DNA of 64,000 nt from CAVPCY01 sp963770765 (GCA_963770765.1 CAVYQS010000005.1:186001-250000), one strand, 5' to 3'; shown: positions 49,531 through 58,562, numbered from the stretch's first letter. The notes: generated by a model from the letters alone, not told the origin. Program-made: numbers and translations.

Positions 49531-50421
49531 TCACCACCAGGTTCGGCCCGACAGCGCGGACAGCCGCCGCGTGTCGGCCAGGGACAGCCGCCTGCTCGCG
49601 TCGGCGCGGTTCGCACCCCAGTCGCCCACGCTGCGCACGACCGTCTGCCACGTCTCACGCAGGTGCCCCTTGCGCGCGGCCGCGAGCAGCCCGTAGCCGA
49701 TCCAGATCGCCGCGTGTACCTGCGCGTAGGGTGCCGGCAGGTAGCGCGCCGCAAGCCGCATTCGGATCTCGACATAGCCGGACTCGCGGTCGCCCGTGTT
49801 CTGCGGGCTGGGAATCGCCAGGTGCACGAACCGGATATCGGGTGCGAACAGGATACGTTTGTGCGCCTTGATGAAGCGCACCGAGACATCCTGCTCCCAC
49901 GCGTAGTACTCGACGTCCGGATAGCCGCCCACATCGCGAAGGCTCTGCGCCCGAAAGGCGACCGCGCCTCCCAAGAACAGCCCGATGTCGGTGGGCTCGG
50001 TGGGCATCCGTTTGCTGCGCAACGGGATCTCCCGATGCCTGATGGAGCCGTCGGGCGCCTCGACGCGAAAGCAGATCGCGGCCAGGTCGGGCTGAGCATC
50101 GAAGTACGCGACGATCCGGTCGGCCGCATCGGACTGCGCCAGATAGCCGTCGTCGTCGAGGTTGACCCAGATGTCGCCGCTCGAAGCGGCTGCGCCCTGC
50201 TCGAGTGCCGGACCGATGCCCACGCGCCCGGGGTTCTTGATGTAGATGGTCTCGGGGAACTCGGCGAGCACCGCCTCGCGGCTGCCGTCGGTCGAGTTGT
50301 CATCGACCACGATCATCTCTTTGTGCGGGTAGGTCTGGGTGTCGATGCGCCGCAAGCACTCCAGCAATGAGTCCTTACGGTCGATGGTCGGGACGATGAA
50401 GGAGACCTTTGGGCTGCTCAT
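49531..50421 (-). CDS. Glycosyltransferase family 2
   Basis: The 296-residue enzyme starts MSSPKVSFIVPTIDRKDSLL and shows the GT-A motifs MIVVDDNSTDGSREAV, GDIWVNLDDDGYLAQSD (DxD region) and VEYYAWEQDVSVRFIKAHKR (catalytic acidic motif, ExD). A C-terminal helical region with GYGLLAAARKGHLRETWQT follows. It is the first gene of the minus-strand run and is divergent from the flippase gene by 40 bp. Donor and acceptor are unknown; it probably adds a sugar to the lipid-linked EPS unit. Confidence 0.9.
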   Translation of the reverse strand: MSSPKVSFIVPTIDRKDSLLECLRRIDTQTYPHKEMIVVDDNSTDGSREAVLAEFPETIYIKNPGRVGIGPALEQGAAASSGDIWVNLDDDGYLAQSDAADRIVAYFDAQPDLAAICFRVEAPDGSIRHREIPLRSKRMPTEPTDIGLFLGGAVAFRAQSLRDVGGYPDVEYYAWEQDVSVRFIKAHKRILFAPDIRFVHLAIPSPQNTGDRESGYVEIRMRLAARYLPAPYAQVHAAIWIGYGLLAAARKGHLRETWQTVVRSVGDWGANRADASRRLSLADTRRLSALSGRTWW

Positions 50422-50461
50422 GTCGACTATCATAGGGCAACAGTCGGCAGGGGAGGTGGCA

Positions 50462-51892
50462 GTGCGAACAAGCGTGGCGCGGGGAGCGCTTCTCGGCTTT
50501 GCCGGGCAAGCGTGGCATCTTGCGGCCACGTTCTTCCTGTACGCATTCCTCGCGCGCCAGCTGGGCCCCGAGCTGTTCGGGCAGTGGCGCGTCGTCCTCT
50601 CGGTGCTCGGGTGGTTCGAGATCGTGCTGTACTCGGGCATCACCAGCGTCGCGACCAAGGCGATAGCCGAGAAGCCCGAGGACACGCCCTCGCTCGCACG
50701 CGCGACCTACTGGGGACAGGGCATCGTCGTCGCGGCGGTCGTCGTGCTGATGGTCGTGCTCGCCGGTCCGGTCGCCGGTTCGCTGTCCGACCCGGCTCTC
50801 GCCACCTACATCCGCATCTCGGCGCTGGACGTGCCCTTCTACGCGCTGTTCATGTCCGCGATCGCGCTCCTGCTCGGCAAGCAGCGGTTCGAGCGCCAGG
50901 TCGTCGCGATGGCAGCCTACTCGACGGCCAAGGTCGTCTCCATTGGCGTGCTGGTCGCGCTGGGGTTCTCGGTGACCGGCGCGCTCGTGGGAAACGCGCT
51001 CGCGTCCGTGGTCGGCTTCGCCGTCGCGTTCGTCCCGCTTCCCGGAAGACGTGTATCGCTGAAGTCACTCACACCGGTGGTGCGCTGGCTGTACGTGGCA
51101 TCGGTGCCGTTCATCACGTTGAGCCTCGTGAGCGGCTTGGGTCGCAGCGCGGACCTGTGGCTCGTCTCGGCAACGGTCGCGAGTGCCGTCGCAGTGGGAT
51201 GGTACGCATCGGCGACCGTTCTGGCCGAGGTGCCCTTGTTCATCTTCGACGGCCTGTCCAGGGTGCTGTTCCCGTCGATCGCGCGCTCCCTGTCCGAGGA
51301 CGACAAGGCTCTGTCGTCGCGCTATGCCGTTCAGGCGGTAAGGCTCGGGCTCATGGTCACGGTGCTCGTCGTTGGCCTGGTGGTGGGGAGTGGCCGGCAG
51401 ATACTGGAGTTCCTCTACTCGGCGGAGTTCCTGGGCGCCTACATCCCGTTCGCGATACTCACGGTCGCCTCAGTGGGTCGCGTGACCCAGTCGAGCTGTA
51501 CCCACATCCTGATGGCGCAGGACCGCCGCATACTTGCGAATACCATCCTCGTGGTCACACTCGGGATCCAGCTTGCGCTGTTGGTGATCGCTGCGTCGCG
51601 CTACGGCGCGGTCGGTGCCGCTGCCGCGGCGAGCACGGCGGCGGTTTTCGCGGGCGTGTGGTCGGCCGTGGCGGTCCGGGACCTTCTGGGCTTCAGGCCG
51701 CTGGCCACCTTGGCGCGGTGCAGTGCCGCCGCCGCAGTCGTGGCGCTGGCGCTGTACAGCGTGTCGTTCCCGCCCGCGTACGTCCTGCTCGTGCTTCCCG
51801 CCGGGTCGGTCGTCTACCTTGTGCTGCTGTCCCTGTTCGGGGAGATCGGTCGCGACGACTACGCTGCGGTTCGCGCCGCGATTGGTCGATAA
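50462..51892 (+). CDS. Polysaccharide flippase (Wzx/MATE-like, oligosaccharide translocase)
   Basis: The 476-residue protein has about 12 to 14 membrane helices and the MVF/PST pattern: GALLGFAGQAWHLAATFFLY, ARQLGPELFGQWRVVLSVLG and NALASVVGFAVAFVPLP. It flips polyprenyl-linked glycan units across the membrane. The GTG start follows GGGGAGG. It is divergent from the minus-strand glycosyltransferase operon and starts the plus-strand part. The next gene starts 7 bp downstream. Confidence 0.9.
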   Translation: MRTSVARGALLGFAGQAWHLAATFFLYAFLARQLGPELFGQWRVVLSVLGWFEIVLYSGITSVATKAIAEKPEDTPSLARATYWGQGIVVAAVVVLMVVLAGPVAGSLSDPALATYIRISALDVPFYALFMSAIALLLGKQRFERQVVAMAAYSTAKVVSIGVLVALGFSVTGALVGNALASVVGFAVAFVPLPGRRVSLKSLTPVVRWLYVASVPFITLSLVSGLGRSADLWLVSATVASAVAVGWYASATVLAEVPLFIFDGLSRVLFPSIARSLSEDDKALSSRYAVQAVRLGLMVTVLVVGLVVGSGRQILEFLYSAEFLGAYIPFAILTVASVGRVTQSSCTHILMAQDRRILANTILVVTLGIQLALLVIAASRYGAVGAAAAASTAAVFAGVWSAVAVRDLLGFRPLATLARCSAAAAVVALALYSVSFPPAYVLLVLPAGSVVYLVLLSLFGEIGRDDYAAVRAAIGR

Positions 51893-51899
51893 GACATTC

Positions 51900-53561
51900 G
51901 TGAGGATTACCGCTGCGACATCCACCGGTGCTCCCGGCATAAGGCGGCTGCTCGACGATCCCGTCGAACGGCTGACGCTGCTGTCCTTGATCGGGCTCAC
52001 GATACTCGGCGCGGCGCTGAGGTGGATCTCGATCGACAGCAGGGGGCTGTGGCTCGACGAGGCCGTCACCGTGGTGCAGGCCCGGCGAACCATCCCGCTC
52101 ATCATCGAGACCGTCGCCCAGGGCGTCCATCCGCCGCTGTTCCACATCCTGATGCACTTCTGGGTCACGGTCTTCGGCGTATCCGAGGCTGCGGTTCGGA
52201 GCTACGCATCGGTGTGGGGCACCCTGTCGATCCCCGCGGCGTACTGGGCTGCGCGCTCCTTCTACGACCGCCGCAGCGGCCTCATCGCGGCCCTCATCGT
52301 CTCGGTCTCCCCGTACCTGATCTGGTTCTCGCAAGAGGCGCGCATGTACTCGATGCAGCTGTTCTTCGCGTTCCTGAGCTTGGGCTTCCTCAAGCTCGCC
52401 TGCCGCCACAACCGGCCCCGGTACTGGGTCGGCTACGCCCTCGCGACCGCACTCGGCATGTTCACGCACTACTTCTTCGCGTTCCTCGTGTTGGGGCAGG
52501 GACTCTACTTCGTGATCGTGGAGGTCCTCGTCGTCCACACGCGCCTGAGGCGCGAGGGGCGGGCGATCTCCTCGTGGCGGCGCCCCTGGAGGCTGTTCGA
52601 AGAGATCCCCAAGCTCGGGCCGTGGCTGATGTGCGTCGCGTTCATCGGCGTGCTCTACGGAGTGTGGCTGAGCCGCTCGGTGTTCTTGGGCGACGGTAAT
52701 CCGCTGCTCGTCTCGGCGGGCGGCGGTGGCCTGGGGTACGGCCAAGTCGCGCCCGAGTGGAGGCTGCGTTTCGCTGAGGTCGGCACCATCGTGATCGAGA
52801 TGATGTTCGGCTTCCACCCGCTGTGGCTCACGACCGCGGTGGTCGCGATGTGGCCCGTCGTCATCTACGCGGTGCTCGCGCTCCTCGACTACATGGAGTT
52901 CCTCGCACGACGGTCCACGATCGCGCTGTGGGCCACGATCGGCCTCGTGGTCCTGGCTGTCCTGGGCCAGTGGCAGGGTCAGGCCCTCGCGTCCCGCTAC
53001 TACATATCGCTCGCTGCGCCCATGGTGATCCTCGTCGGCGGGGTCCTGGGGGCCATGGCGACGGGCCGGCGCCGCGGGTTCCTCATCGTGGGGGTGCTGA
53101 TCAGTATCGCCGCATGGGGAAGCCAGTCCTACAACCCGCAGACCACCGTGCGGTTCGAGTACCGAGAAGCGCTCAACACGATCGTCGACCAGTCCCAGCC
53201 CGGCGACGTCGTCATCTACGAACCGCTCTACCTCGACCCCGTGATGCTGTACTACGTGCCCCCCGAGATCCCGGCGTATCCCTTCCCGCAATACACCGCG
53301 GAGGGCGACGAGCGTCGGGCTCCCGCCGAGATCCGTGCCGACTTGGAGCGTACGGTGGGACCCGCGCAGCGTGTGTGGGTGGCTCTGGGCTTCCGCGAGA
53401 TCCCGGTGGTCAACGAGGATGCCATCAATACGCTCGCGTGGTTCGAGGACGAGGGCTTCGCGCTGAGCGCGACCTACGAGTTCAATCGGATGCAGGTCTA
53501 TCTGTTCGAGCGCATGTACGATACGAGAGCGCCCGTCGACTTGCTGGAGGTGACGCCATGA
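51900..53561 (+). CDS. GT-C-type membrane glycosyltransferase (PMT/ArnT-like)
   Basis: The 553-residue protein has about 10 to 12 helices and the luminal acidic motif RGLWLDEAVTVVQARRTIPL after helix one, which is the catalytic aspartate site of PMT/ArnT-like GT-C enzymes. Further hallmarks are GVHPPLFHILMHFW and SPYLIWFSQEARMYSMQLF. These enzymes use polyprenyl-phosphate sugars as donors. The C-terminal 100 residues form a soluble extracytoplasmic domain. The GTG at 51900 was chosen; a TTG at 51882 is possible. Its stop overlaps the next gene (ATGA). Confidence 0.85.
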   Translation: MRITAATSTGAPGIRRLLDDPVERLTLLSLIGLTILGAALRWISIDSRGLWLDEAVTVVQARRTIPLIIETVAQGVHPPLFHILMHFWVTVFGVSEAAVRSYASVWGTLSIPAAYWAARSFYDRRSGLIAALIVSVSPYLIWFSQEARMYSMQLFFAFLSLGFLKLACRHNRPRYWVGYALATALGMFTHYFFAFLVLGQGLYFVIVEVLVVHTRLRREGRAISSWRRPWRLFEEIPKLGPWLMCVAFIGVLYGVWLSRSVFLGDGNPLLVSAGGGGLGYGQVAPEWRLRFAEVGTIVIEMMFGFHPLWLTTAVVAMWPVVIYAVLALLDYMEFLARRSTIALWATIGLVVLAVLGQWQGQALASRYYISLAAPMVILVGGVLGAMATGRRRGFLIVGVLISIAAWGSQSYNPQTTVRFEYREALNTIVDQSQPGDVVIYEPLYLDPVMLYYVPPEIPAYPFPQYTAEGDERRAPAEIRADLERTVGPAQRVWVALGFREIPVVNEDAINTLAWFEDEGFALSATYEFNRMQVYLFERMYDTRAPVDLLEVTP

Positions 53562-55105
53562 TCGAGATCGCGCGATCGCGGCGCCCCTCGTATCTCGTGA
53601 TCTGTCGGGCCCTTTCGGTCCTGTCGGGAATCGCGGCCATCGTCTACCTCAAGTGGTTGCTGTTCGACGCCCGGCCCGACAACTACATCCTCTACGGCAT
53701 GCTGGTCGCCGCCGAGCTGTTCAACGTCGCACAGGCGTCAGGCTACTGGCACACGATCATCACGCAACAGTGGGTCGAACCCCCGACGCCGAACTTCTCG
53801 AAGACCATGGAGAGCGTCGACATCTACGTGACCGTCTTCGGCGAGCCGGCCGATATCGTGGAGCGCACCGTCGCGGCCGCGGCCGCGATACGCCACCCAC
53901 GCAAGACCGTGTACGTGCTCGACGATGGCAGCTCGCCGGCGATCCTCAAGATCGCGCGGCGTCACCGGGCGAAGTACCTGACCCGCCCCACGAACCGCGG
54001 GGCGAAAGCGGGCAACATCAACGACGCCATGAAGCGCACCGACGGGGACTACATCCTGGTCTTCGACGCCGACCACGTCGCGGCACCGGAGTTCCTCGAA
54101 AGGACTCTGGGAGTCTTCTCGGACATCACGGTGGCGTTCGTTCAGACGCCACAGGTCTACTGGAACAAGCCGATCAACCGTGTCGCTGCGGGCTCCAACG
54201 ATCAGCAGGGCGTCTTCTACGGCGCGATCATGCGCGGGAAGAACACCACCGGCTCGGCCTTCGCCTGCGGCACGAACGTGGTCTATCAGCGTGCCGCCCT
54301 TGAGGAGATCGGCGGAATGCCCGAGGACTCCATCACCGAGGATCAAAGGGCGTCCCTGCTCTTCCTCGAAAGAGGCTACCGGTCTGTCTACGTGCCCACG
54401 GTCCTTGCCCGCGGCATGGGCCCGGTCGACGTCGGCAGCTACTTCAACCAGCAGTTCCGATGGGCCCGCGGGTCGTTCGACATCATGTACCACCACAAGC
54501 CGTTCTTCCGCGGGATGCCGTTCGTCACGCGCTTCCAGTACTTCCTGTGCTTCCTGTACTGGTTCAGCGGCTGGGCGTACGTCGCGTACATGGTCCTGCC
54601 CGTGGCGTACCTGTTCTTCGGGTTGCGGCCGATCCAGGTGCCTAACGACTACCCGGTGTACTTCCTGCCCTACATCGTCATCTCGCTGGTCACCATCGGC
54701 TACTCCACCGACTTCAAGATGAGCTTCGCCGGTCTGTGGTTCACGCTGGCGTCGTTCCCCGTGTTCATCAAGGCATCCATCGTGGCGCTCAGCCGACGAC
54801 CGGCCAAGTTCGTCGTCACGTCGAAGGAGGCCGGCACGCGGACCTTCAGGCCGGTGCGGATCCAGATCGCGGTGGTCGCCTTGCTGCTCGCCGCGATCGT
54901 GCACGGCATCTACCGGTTCGGGTTCGTTCCTGCGACGATGAACAACGTCGCGATCGCCCTCGGGCACATATTCATAATCCAGGGGTTCATTCGCTACTCG
55001 TACCGCCCGGAGGCATCCCGAATGAACACGGTCGACATCTTCGACGTGGAACCCCGGCGCAACCCGCCCGGTATCGCAGAACTGATCGAAGGTGAGAGCG
55101 CATGA
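53558..55105 (+). CDS. Processive family-2 glycan synthase (CESA/CslA-like)
   Basis: The 515-residue protein has N-terminal helices, a cytoplasmic GT2 domain and C-terminal helices. All motifs of processive beta-glycan synthases are visible: VYVLDDGSSPA, FDADHVAAPEFL, DSITEDQRASLLFL (TED) and YFNQQFRWARGSFDIMYH (QxxRW). It makes a beta-linked polymer, such as cellulose, mannan or glucomannan, and passes it through the membrane. The two secreted GH26-type proteins downstream favour a mannan-like product, but that is inference. No PilZ domain is present, so c-di-GMP would act elsewhere. Confidence 0.9.
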   Translation: MIEIARSRRPSYLVICRALSVLSGIAAIVYLKWLLFDARPDNYILYGMLVAAELFNVAQASGYWHTIITQQWVEPPTPNFSKTMESVDIYVTVFGEPADIVERTVAAAAAIRHPRKTVYVLDDGSSPAILKIARRHRAKYLTRPTNRGAKAGNINDAMKRTDGDYILVFDADHVAAPEFLERTLGVFSDITVAFVQTPQVYWNKPINRVAAGSNDQQGVFYGAIMRGKNTTGSAFACGTNVVYQRAALEEIGGMPEDSITEDQRASLLFLERGYRSVYVPTVLARGMGPVDVGSYFNQQFRWARGSFDIMYHHKPFFRGMPFVTRFQYFLCFLYWFSGWAYVAYMVLPVAYLFFGLRPIQVPNDYPVYFLPYIVISLVTIGYSTDFKMSFAGLWFTLASFPVFIKASIVALSRRPAKFVVTSKEAGTRTFRPVRIQIAVVALLLAAIVHGIYRFGFVPATMNNVAIALGHIFIIQGFIRYSYRPEASRMNTVDIFDVEPRRNPPGIAELIEGESA

Positions 55106-55156
55106 TGCTCGGCACTCACGAGAACACGTCGCGAACGGACTCTCGGCCGCCGGCGG

Positions 55157-56341
55157 GTGTCCCCGGCCATCGGCCTGTGCGTGGTCATCGCAACCGCAGC
55201 GGCCCTGCTCTCGGGCTGTGCTGAGCAACCGAGGGGGGCCCTGTCCGACCCGGACTTCGTGCCCGACGAGTACGCTGTCGTGACCACGCCCACGGTGCCG
55301 CTCGCGGGGGTGGTCGCACCGCCGGAGACCGGCGCGTTCGCGGGCGTCTTCAGGCCGCCGGCACCGCTCGATATGGCGCGCTTCGACGCCTACGTCGACA
55401 TGACCGACAGGGACCCGGCGATCTTGATGTGGTTCCAGCCGTGGGCGCAGACGGAGACCGCTCCCTACCGGTTCGATGCGGCTGCAGTCGTCGCCACGAT
55501 GCGCCGGGGGGCCATCCCCATGATCTCGTGGGAGCCGTGGGACCCGGGTACGGATCCCGGGTTGCTCGACCGGCCCGACGATCAGTCGGACTTCCGGCTG
55601 CAACGCATCGTCGACGGCGAATTCGACGCCTACATCCGCGAATGGGCCAAGGGCTGCGCGACGGTGGGCGGACCGATCATGCTGCGACCCATGCACGAGA
55701 TGAACGGCAACTGGTACCCGTGGAACGGGTTCGTGAACGGCAACTCGCCGAAGCTCTACATCGCCGCATGGCGCCACGTCCACGACATCTTCGTCGAGGA
55801 GGGGGCGACCAACGTCACGTGGGTCTGGAGCGTCAACCACACGAGTGGCCCCGACGTCGCGAAGAACTACCCCGAGGTCTACTACCCCGGCGACGCGTAC
55901 GTGGACTGGATCGGCATAAGCGGCTTCAACTGGGGGAACTCGAGACCCGGCCTGAGCTGGAGCAGCTTCAGGAAGACCTACGATGCGTCGATCGAGTATC
56001 TCAGGCGCTACGGCAAGCCGATGGCGATCTGCGAGTTCGCCAGCGTCGAGGCACCGGGCGACAAGGCCGAGTGGATCGCCGACGCCTATGAGCGGATCCG
56101 AACGGAGTATCCCGAGATCAAGGCGGTCATCTACTACGACAACCTCGAGCAGGGCGTGAAGGGCAAGCAGGACTGGAACGTGGACAGTTCGCCCGAGAGC
56201 CTGGCCGCCTACAAGGAGGCGATCGGCGATCCGTACTTCGTGGGGGCGGTCGCACCGACTCTTGAAGAATGGTCCGCTCAGCTGGACCCGAAACACTGGG
56301 CCTACCTGCTGAGCATCCGAAGGATCTACTACGCCGATTAG
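55157..56341 (+). CDS. GH26-like secreted glycanase (lipoprotein)
   Basis: The 394-residue protein has a lipobox (IATAAALLSGCAEQ) and a GH26-type TIM barrel with the acid/base glutamate in MLRPMHEMNGNWYPWNGF, the stretch GDAYVDWIGISGFNWG and the nucleophile glutamate in PMAICEFASVEAPGDK. GH26 enzymes cleave beta-1,4-mannan or related glucans. The in-frame start is a GTG, but the more usual ATG at 55102, overlapping the previous stop, lies one base out of frame. The bypassed region encodes TLGRRRV before the signal core, so a single-base loss near the start is suspected. The enzyme lies directly downstream of the synthase. Confidence 0.85.
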   Translation: MSPAIGLCVVIATAAALLSGCAEQPRGALSDPDFVPDEYAVVTTPTVPLAGVVAPPETGAFAGVFRPPAPLDMARFDAYVDMTDRDPAILMWFQPWAQTETAPYRFDAAAVVATMRRGAIPMISWEPWDPGTDPGLLDRPDDQSDFRLQRIVDGEFDAYIREWAKGCATVGGPIMLRPMHEMNGNWYPWNGFVNGNSPKLYIAAWRHVHDIFVEEGATNVTWVWSVNHTSGPDVAKNYPEVYYPGDAYVDWIGISGFNWGNSRPGLSWSSFRKTYDASIEYLRRYGKPMAICEFASVEAPGDKAEWIADAYERIRTEYPEIKAVIYYDNLEQGVKGKQDWNVDSSPESLAAYKEAIGDPYFVGAVAPTLEEWSAQLDPKHWAYLLSIRRIYYAD

Positions 56342-56462
56342 GGCCGCCGGAGGTACGGAGGGCGCACGACCGTCTGCCGTGCGCACCTTCGCGAGTGACG
56401 AAAGTCACAGTCGCAGGTCAAGCCGGCTACGCGAGCGGCCGATAACAAGGAGCGTGGAGAAC

Positions 56463-56480
56463 GAAGGCCCGAGGGCCTTC
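56463..56480 (+). terminator. Hairpin between the two GH26-type genes
   Basis: GAAGGCCC-GA-GGGCCTTC is a perfect 8-bp stem with a 2-nt loop, 120 bp after the first glycanase stop and just before the riboswitch. There is no T-run. It may end the upstream operon or be part of the leader structure. Confidence 0.5.
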
Positions 56481-56494
56481 CCGACCACTCACTG

Positions 56495-56580
56495 ACAACC
56501 CGACAAAGGCAAACCCGTCGCGAGGCGGGGGCGCAAAACCAAGGGTCTCTCGCGAGAGACAGCCTAGTTGCCGAAGGTGA
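56495..56580 (+). promoter_or_regulatory. Cyclic-di-GMP-I (GEMM) riboswitch
   Basis: The leader shows the conserved order of the GEMM-I class: AAAGGCAAACC (56505-56515), a short hairpin with GCGA-type loop (CCGTCGCGAGGCGG), GGCGCAAAACC (56529-56539), a second hairpin GGGTCTC-TCGC-GAGAC (56543-56560) and the 3' strand AGCCTAGTTGCCG (56561-56573). It ends next to the AAGGTG ribosome binding site of the glycanase gene. The position suggests control of translation by cyclic di-GMP. It also means that an in-frame TTG at 56568 is inside the riboswitch and not the start codon. Confidence 0.85.
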
Positions 56581-56585
56581 TCGTC

Positions 56586-57935
56586 TTGAAGAAGCTCCCC
56601 GCTGTCTTGTGCGCGGCCGTGCTCGTCTCGGCCGTCCTCGCCTCTCCGGCCCCCGCGTTCGCCGCCTCCAAGCTGCGGGTCAGCACCACGGTCAAGCCCG
56701 TGGTGAAGTCGGGCGCCACCGGAAGAGTAGTGGTCAAGTCGAAGTCGACGCGTCCGGCGAAGTTCAAGGTCACCGTCTACAAGAACGGCAAGCGCATTCG
56801 GACGATCAAGCCCAAGGGCACGTGGTATCGCAAGAGCACTACGTGGAACCTTCGCGACTCGAATGGCAGGAAGGCTGCGGCGGGTGTCTACACGGTCAAG
56901 GTCACCGCGACGCGGAACGGCCGGTCCGTGAGCAAGGTCAGGCGGATCCGCGTGGTGAAGCCCGCCCCGAAGCCGGTTCCCGCGACCCCGCCCACGGTCT
57001 CTCCCGAGCCGGAGCCTACCTACCCCAGCCCTGACCCCTCCGCACCCGGAGCCCCGGTGACACCGGTGGTCAATCCGGCCGCAAGCTCCCCGCGCTGGGT
57101 CGGATTCTACGTCCCCGGCGTTCCCGGCAGCATGAGCCCCCTCGATGCCGTGGAGAACGCGACCGGAGCCGATTCGGCCGTCGTCAACTTCTTCATCAGC
57201 GACAGCGAGAGGTTCCCGGCATCCCGTTGCGAGAACGTGGCCGAAGCGGGTGCGGTGCCGCTCGTCACCCTTGAGTTCTGGTCGATCCAGAACTCAGGCG
57301 GCCTCGCCGCGATCAACAACGGCAGCAAGGACGCCTACCTGCGCACGTTCGCGGATGCAGCGAAGGCGTATGGGGGCGAGGTCTGGCTTCGCCCGTTCCA
57401 TGAGATGAACGGCAACTGGTACCCGTGGTGCGGGACCGTGGGCAACAATACCCCCGCACAGCTCGTCACGGCATGGCGTCACGTGTACGACGTCTTCCAG
57501 TCCCGCGGTGCCACCAACGTCAAGTTCGTCTGGTGTGCGAACGTCGACAGCGTCCCCAACACGACCGCGAACCAGATCGCGAAGTTCTGGCCGGGCGACG
57601 CCTACGTGGACTCGGTCGCCCTCGACGGCTACAACTGGGGCGTCACGTCGGCGTCGTGGTCCTCGTGGCGCAGCTTCGGCAGTATCTACGGACCCGCGTA
57701 CAACACGGTCACGGCCCTGACCTCGAAGCCGCTGTTCATCGCCGAGATAGGGTGCTCGGAAGTGGGCGGCAGCAAGGCGGCATGGATCACCGACATGTTC
57801 AAGTCGATCACGAGCACCTACACGCGCGTGCGAGGCGTGGTCTGGTTCGAAGTCGACAAGGAGCAGGACTGGCGTGTGACCGCCTCGAGTGCGAGTACCG
57901 CCGCATACCGAAACGCAGTGACGGCCGGCTACTGA
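56586..57935 (+). CDS. Secreted GH26-like glycanase with N-terminal beta domain
   Basis: The TTG start gives MKKLPAVLCAAVLVSAVLAS and AFA as a clear signal peptide, with AAGGTGAT 6 nt upstream and the c-di-GMP riboswitch before it. Of 449 residues, 30-125 form a Lys/Arg-rich beta domain (KFKVTVYKNGKRIRTIKPKG). A Pro-rich linker leads to a GH26-type barrel: LRPFHEMNGNWYPWCGTV (acid/base), GDAYVDSVALDGYNWG and SKPLFIAEIGCSEVGG (nucleophile). It likely cuts or remodels the secreted glycan, or anchors it. The terminator at 57958 follows. Confidence 0.88.
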   Translation: MKKLPAVLCAAVLVSAVLASPAPAFAASKLRVSTTVKPVVKSGATGRVVVKSKSTRPAKFKVTVYKNGKRIRTIKPKGTWYRKSTTWNLRDSNGRKAAAGVYTVKVTATRNGRSVSKVRRIRVVKPAPKPVPATPPTVSPEPEPTYPSPDPSAPGAPVTPVVNPAASSPRWVGFYVPGVPGSMSPLDAVENATGADSAVVNFFISDSERFPASRCENVAEAGAVPLVTLEFWSIQNSGGLAAINNGSKDAYLRTFADAAKAYGGEVWLRPFHEMNGNWYPWCGTVGNNTPAQLVTAWRHVYDVFQSRGATNVKFVWCANVDSVPNTTANQIAKFWPGDAYVDSVALDGYNWGVTSASWSSWRSFGSIYGPAYNTVTALTSKPLFIAEIGCSEVGGSKAAWITDMFKSITSTYTRVRGVVWFEVDKEQDWRVTASSASTAAYRNAVTAGY

Positions 57936-57957
57936 TAGAGCGCAGACGGCCCGAGCC

Positions 57958-57993
57958 CGACCGCCTTCCCCCTGCCGGGGGGGAGGGCGGTCG
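57958..57993 (+). terminator. Intrinsic terminator after glycanase gene
   Basis: CGACCGCC pairs with GGCGGTCG, extended by CCCCC pairing with GGGGG around a short loop, then a CTTCGTGTGTT tail. It ends the polysaccharide locus. Confidence 0.85.
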
Positions 57994-58049
57994 CTTCGTG
58001 TGTTCGGTTTGGGGCATCTACTCGGCATGGTCCACGAGAGGAGAGCCCG

Positions 58050-58562
58050 ATGGTGCAAGACGACAACGAAACCACCACCGCCGATTCGACCGCTTCCGAG
58101 GAGCCGAAGGTCGCTGCAGACGGCCCGTCGGCCGGTGCGGGTGACGCATGGCACGAGGTCGTCGTGCAGATCGATGCACTCGGCTCGGCCGTGAGCGCGT
58201 GGACCCGCTCGGCGATCGACGACCCGGAGAACCGCCGGCACGCTGCGGAGATTCGGTCCCGGCTCGAGTCGATGACGCGCCGCGTGGCAACCACCATCGA
58301 TGAGGCGTCGAAGAGCGAAGTCGGCAGTGCCGTGGTCGACGGCGCCGAGAAGACCGGGCAGGCTGTCGTCGAAGCGGGCGGCAAGGTCGCCGAGGCCGCT
58401 GCGCCGCATGTCGCGTCGGCACTCACCGGGCTTGCAGGGTTCCTTGGCAGCGCCGCCGAGCGGGTGGGACGGGCCACCGAGAAGCCCACGCAGCCGCCTG
58501 CCGACGAAGCCGCCGATGGGGAGGTCGCCGACGAGTCGACCCCCGACCCGGGCCAGCACTGA
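58050..58562 (+). CDS. Acidic helical protein of unknown function
   Basis: The 170-residue protein begins with an acidic, Thr/Ser-rich region (MVQDDNETTTADSTASEEP) and ends with an acidic tail (EVADESTPDPGQH). The middle is helical: WHEVVVQIDALGSAVSAW, RSRLESMTRRVATTIDEASK, and Ala/Gly-rich repeats VVEAGGKVAEAAAPHVASAL with a final weakly hydrophobic part. The pattern suggests an amphipathic membrane-associated or apolipoprotein-like protein. GAGAGG precedes the ATG. It lies between the terminator and the convergent carbonic anhydrase gene. I do not recognise the family. Confidence 0.75.
   Translation: MVQDDNETTTADSTASEEPKVAADGPSAGAGDAWHEVVVQIDALGSAVSAWTRSAIDDPENRRHAAEIRSRLESMTRRVATTIDEASKSEVGSAVVDGAEKTGQAVVEAGGKVAEAAAPHVASALTGLAGFLGSAAERVGRATEKPTQPPADEAADGEVADESTPDPGQH

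Noticed and set aside
53738..56386. Long minus-strand open frame of 882 codons opposite the glycan synthase and glycanase
   Set aside because: It is antisense to two well-supported genes, is rich in Arg, His and Asp as shadow frames in GC-rich DNA are, and has no domain signal.
56568..56585. TTG at 56568 as the start of the second glycanase
   Set aside because: It lies inside the 3' strand of the riboswitch; the TTG at 56586 has its own ribosome binding site and gives a canonical MKK-type signal peptide.
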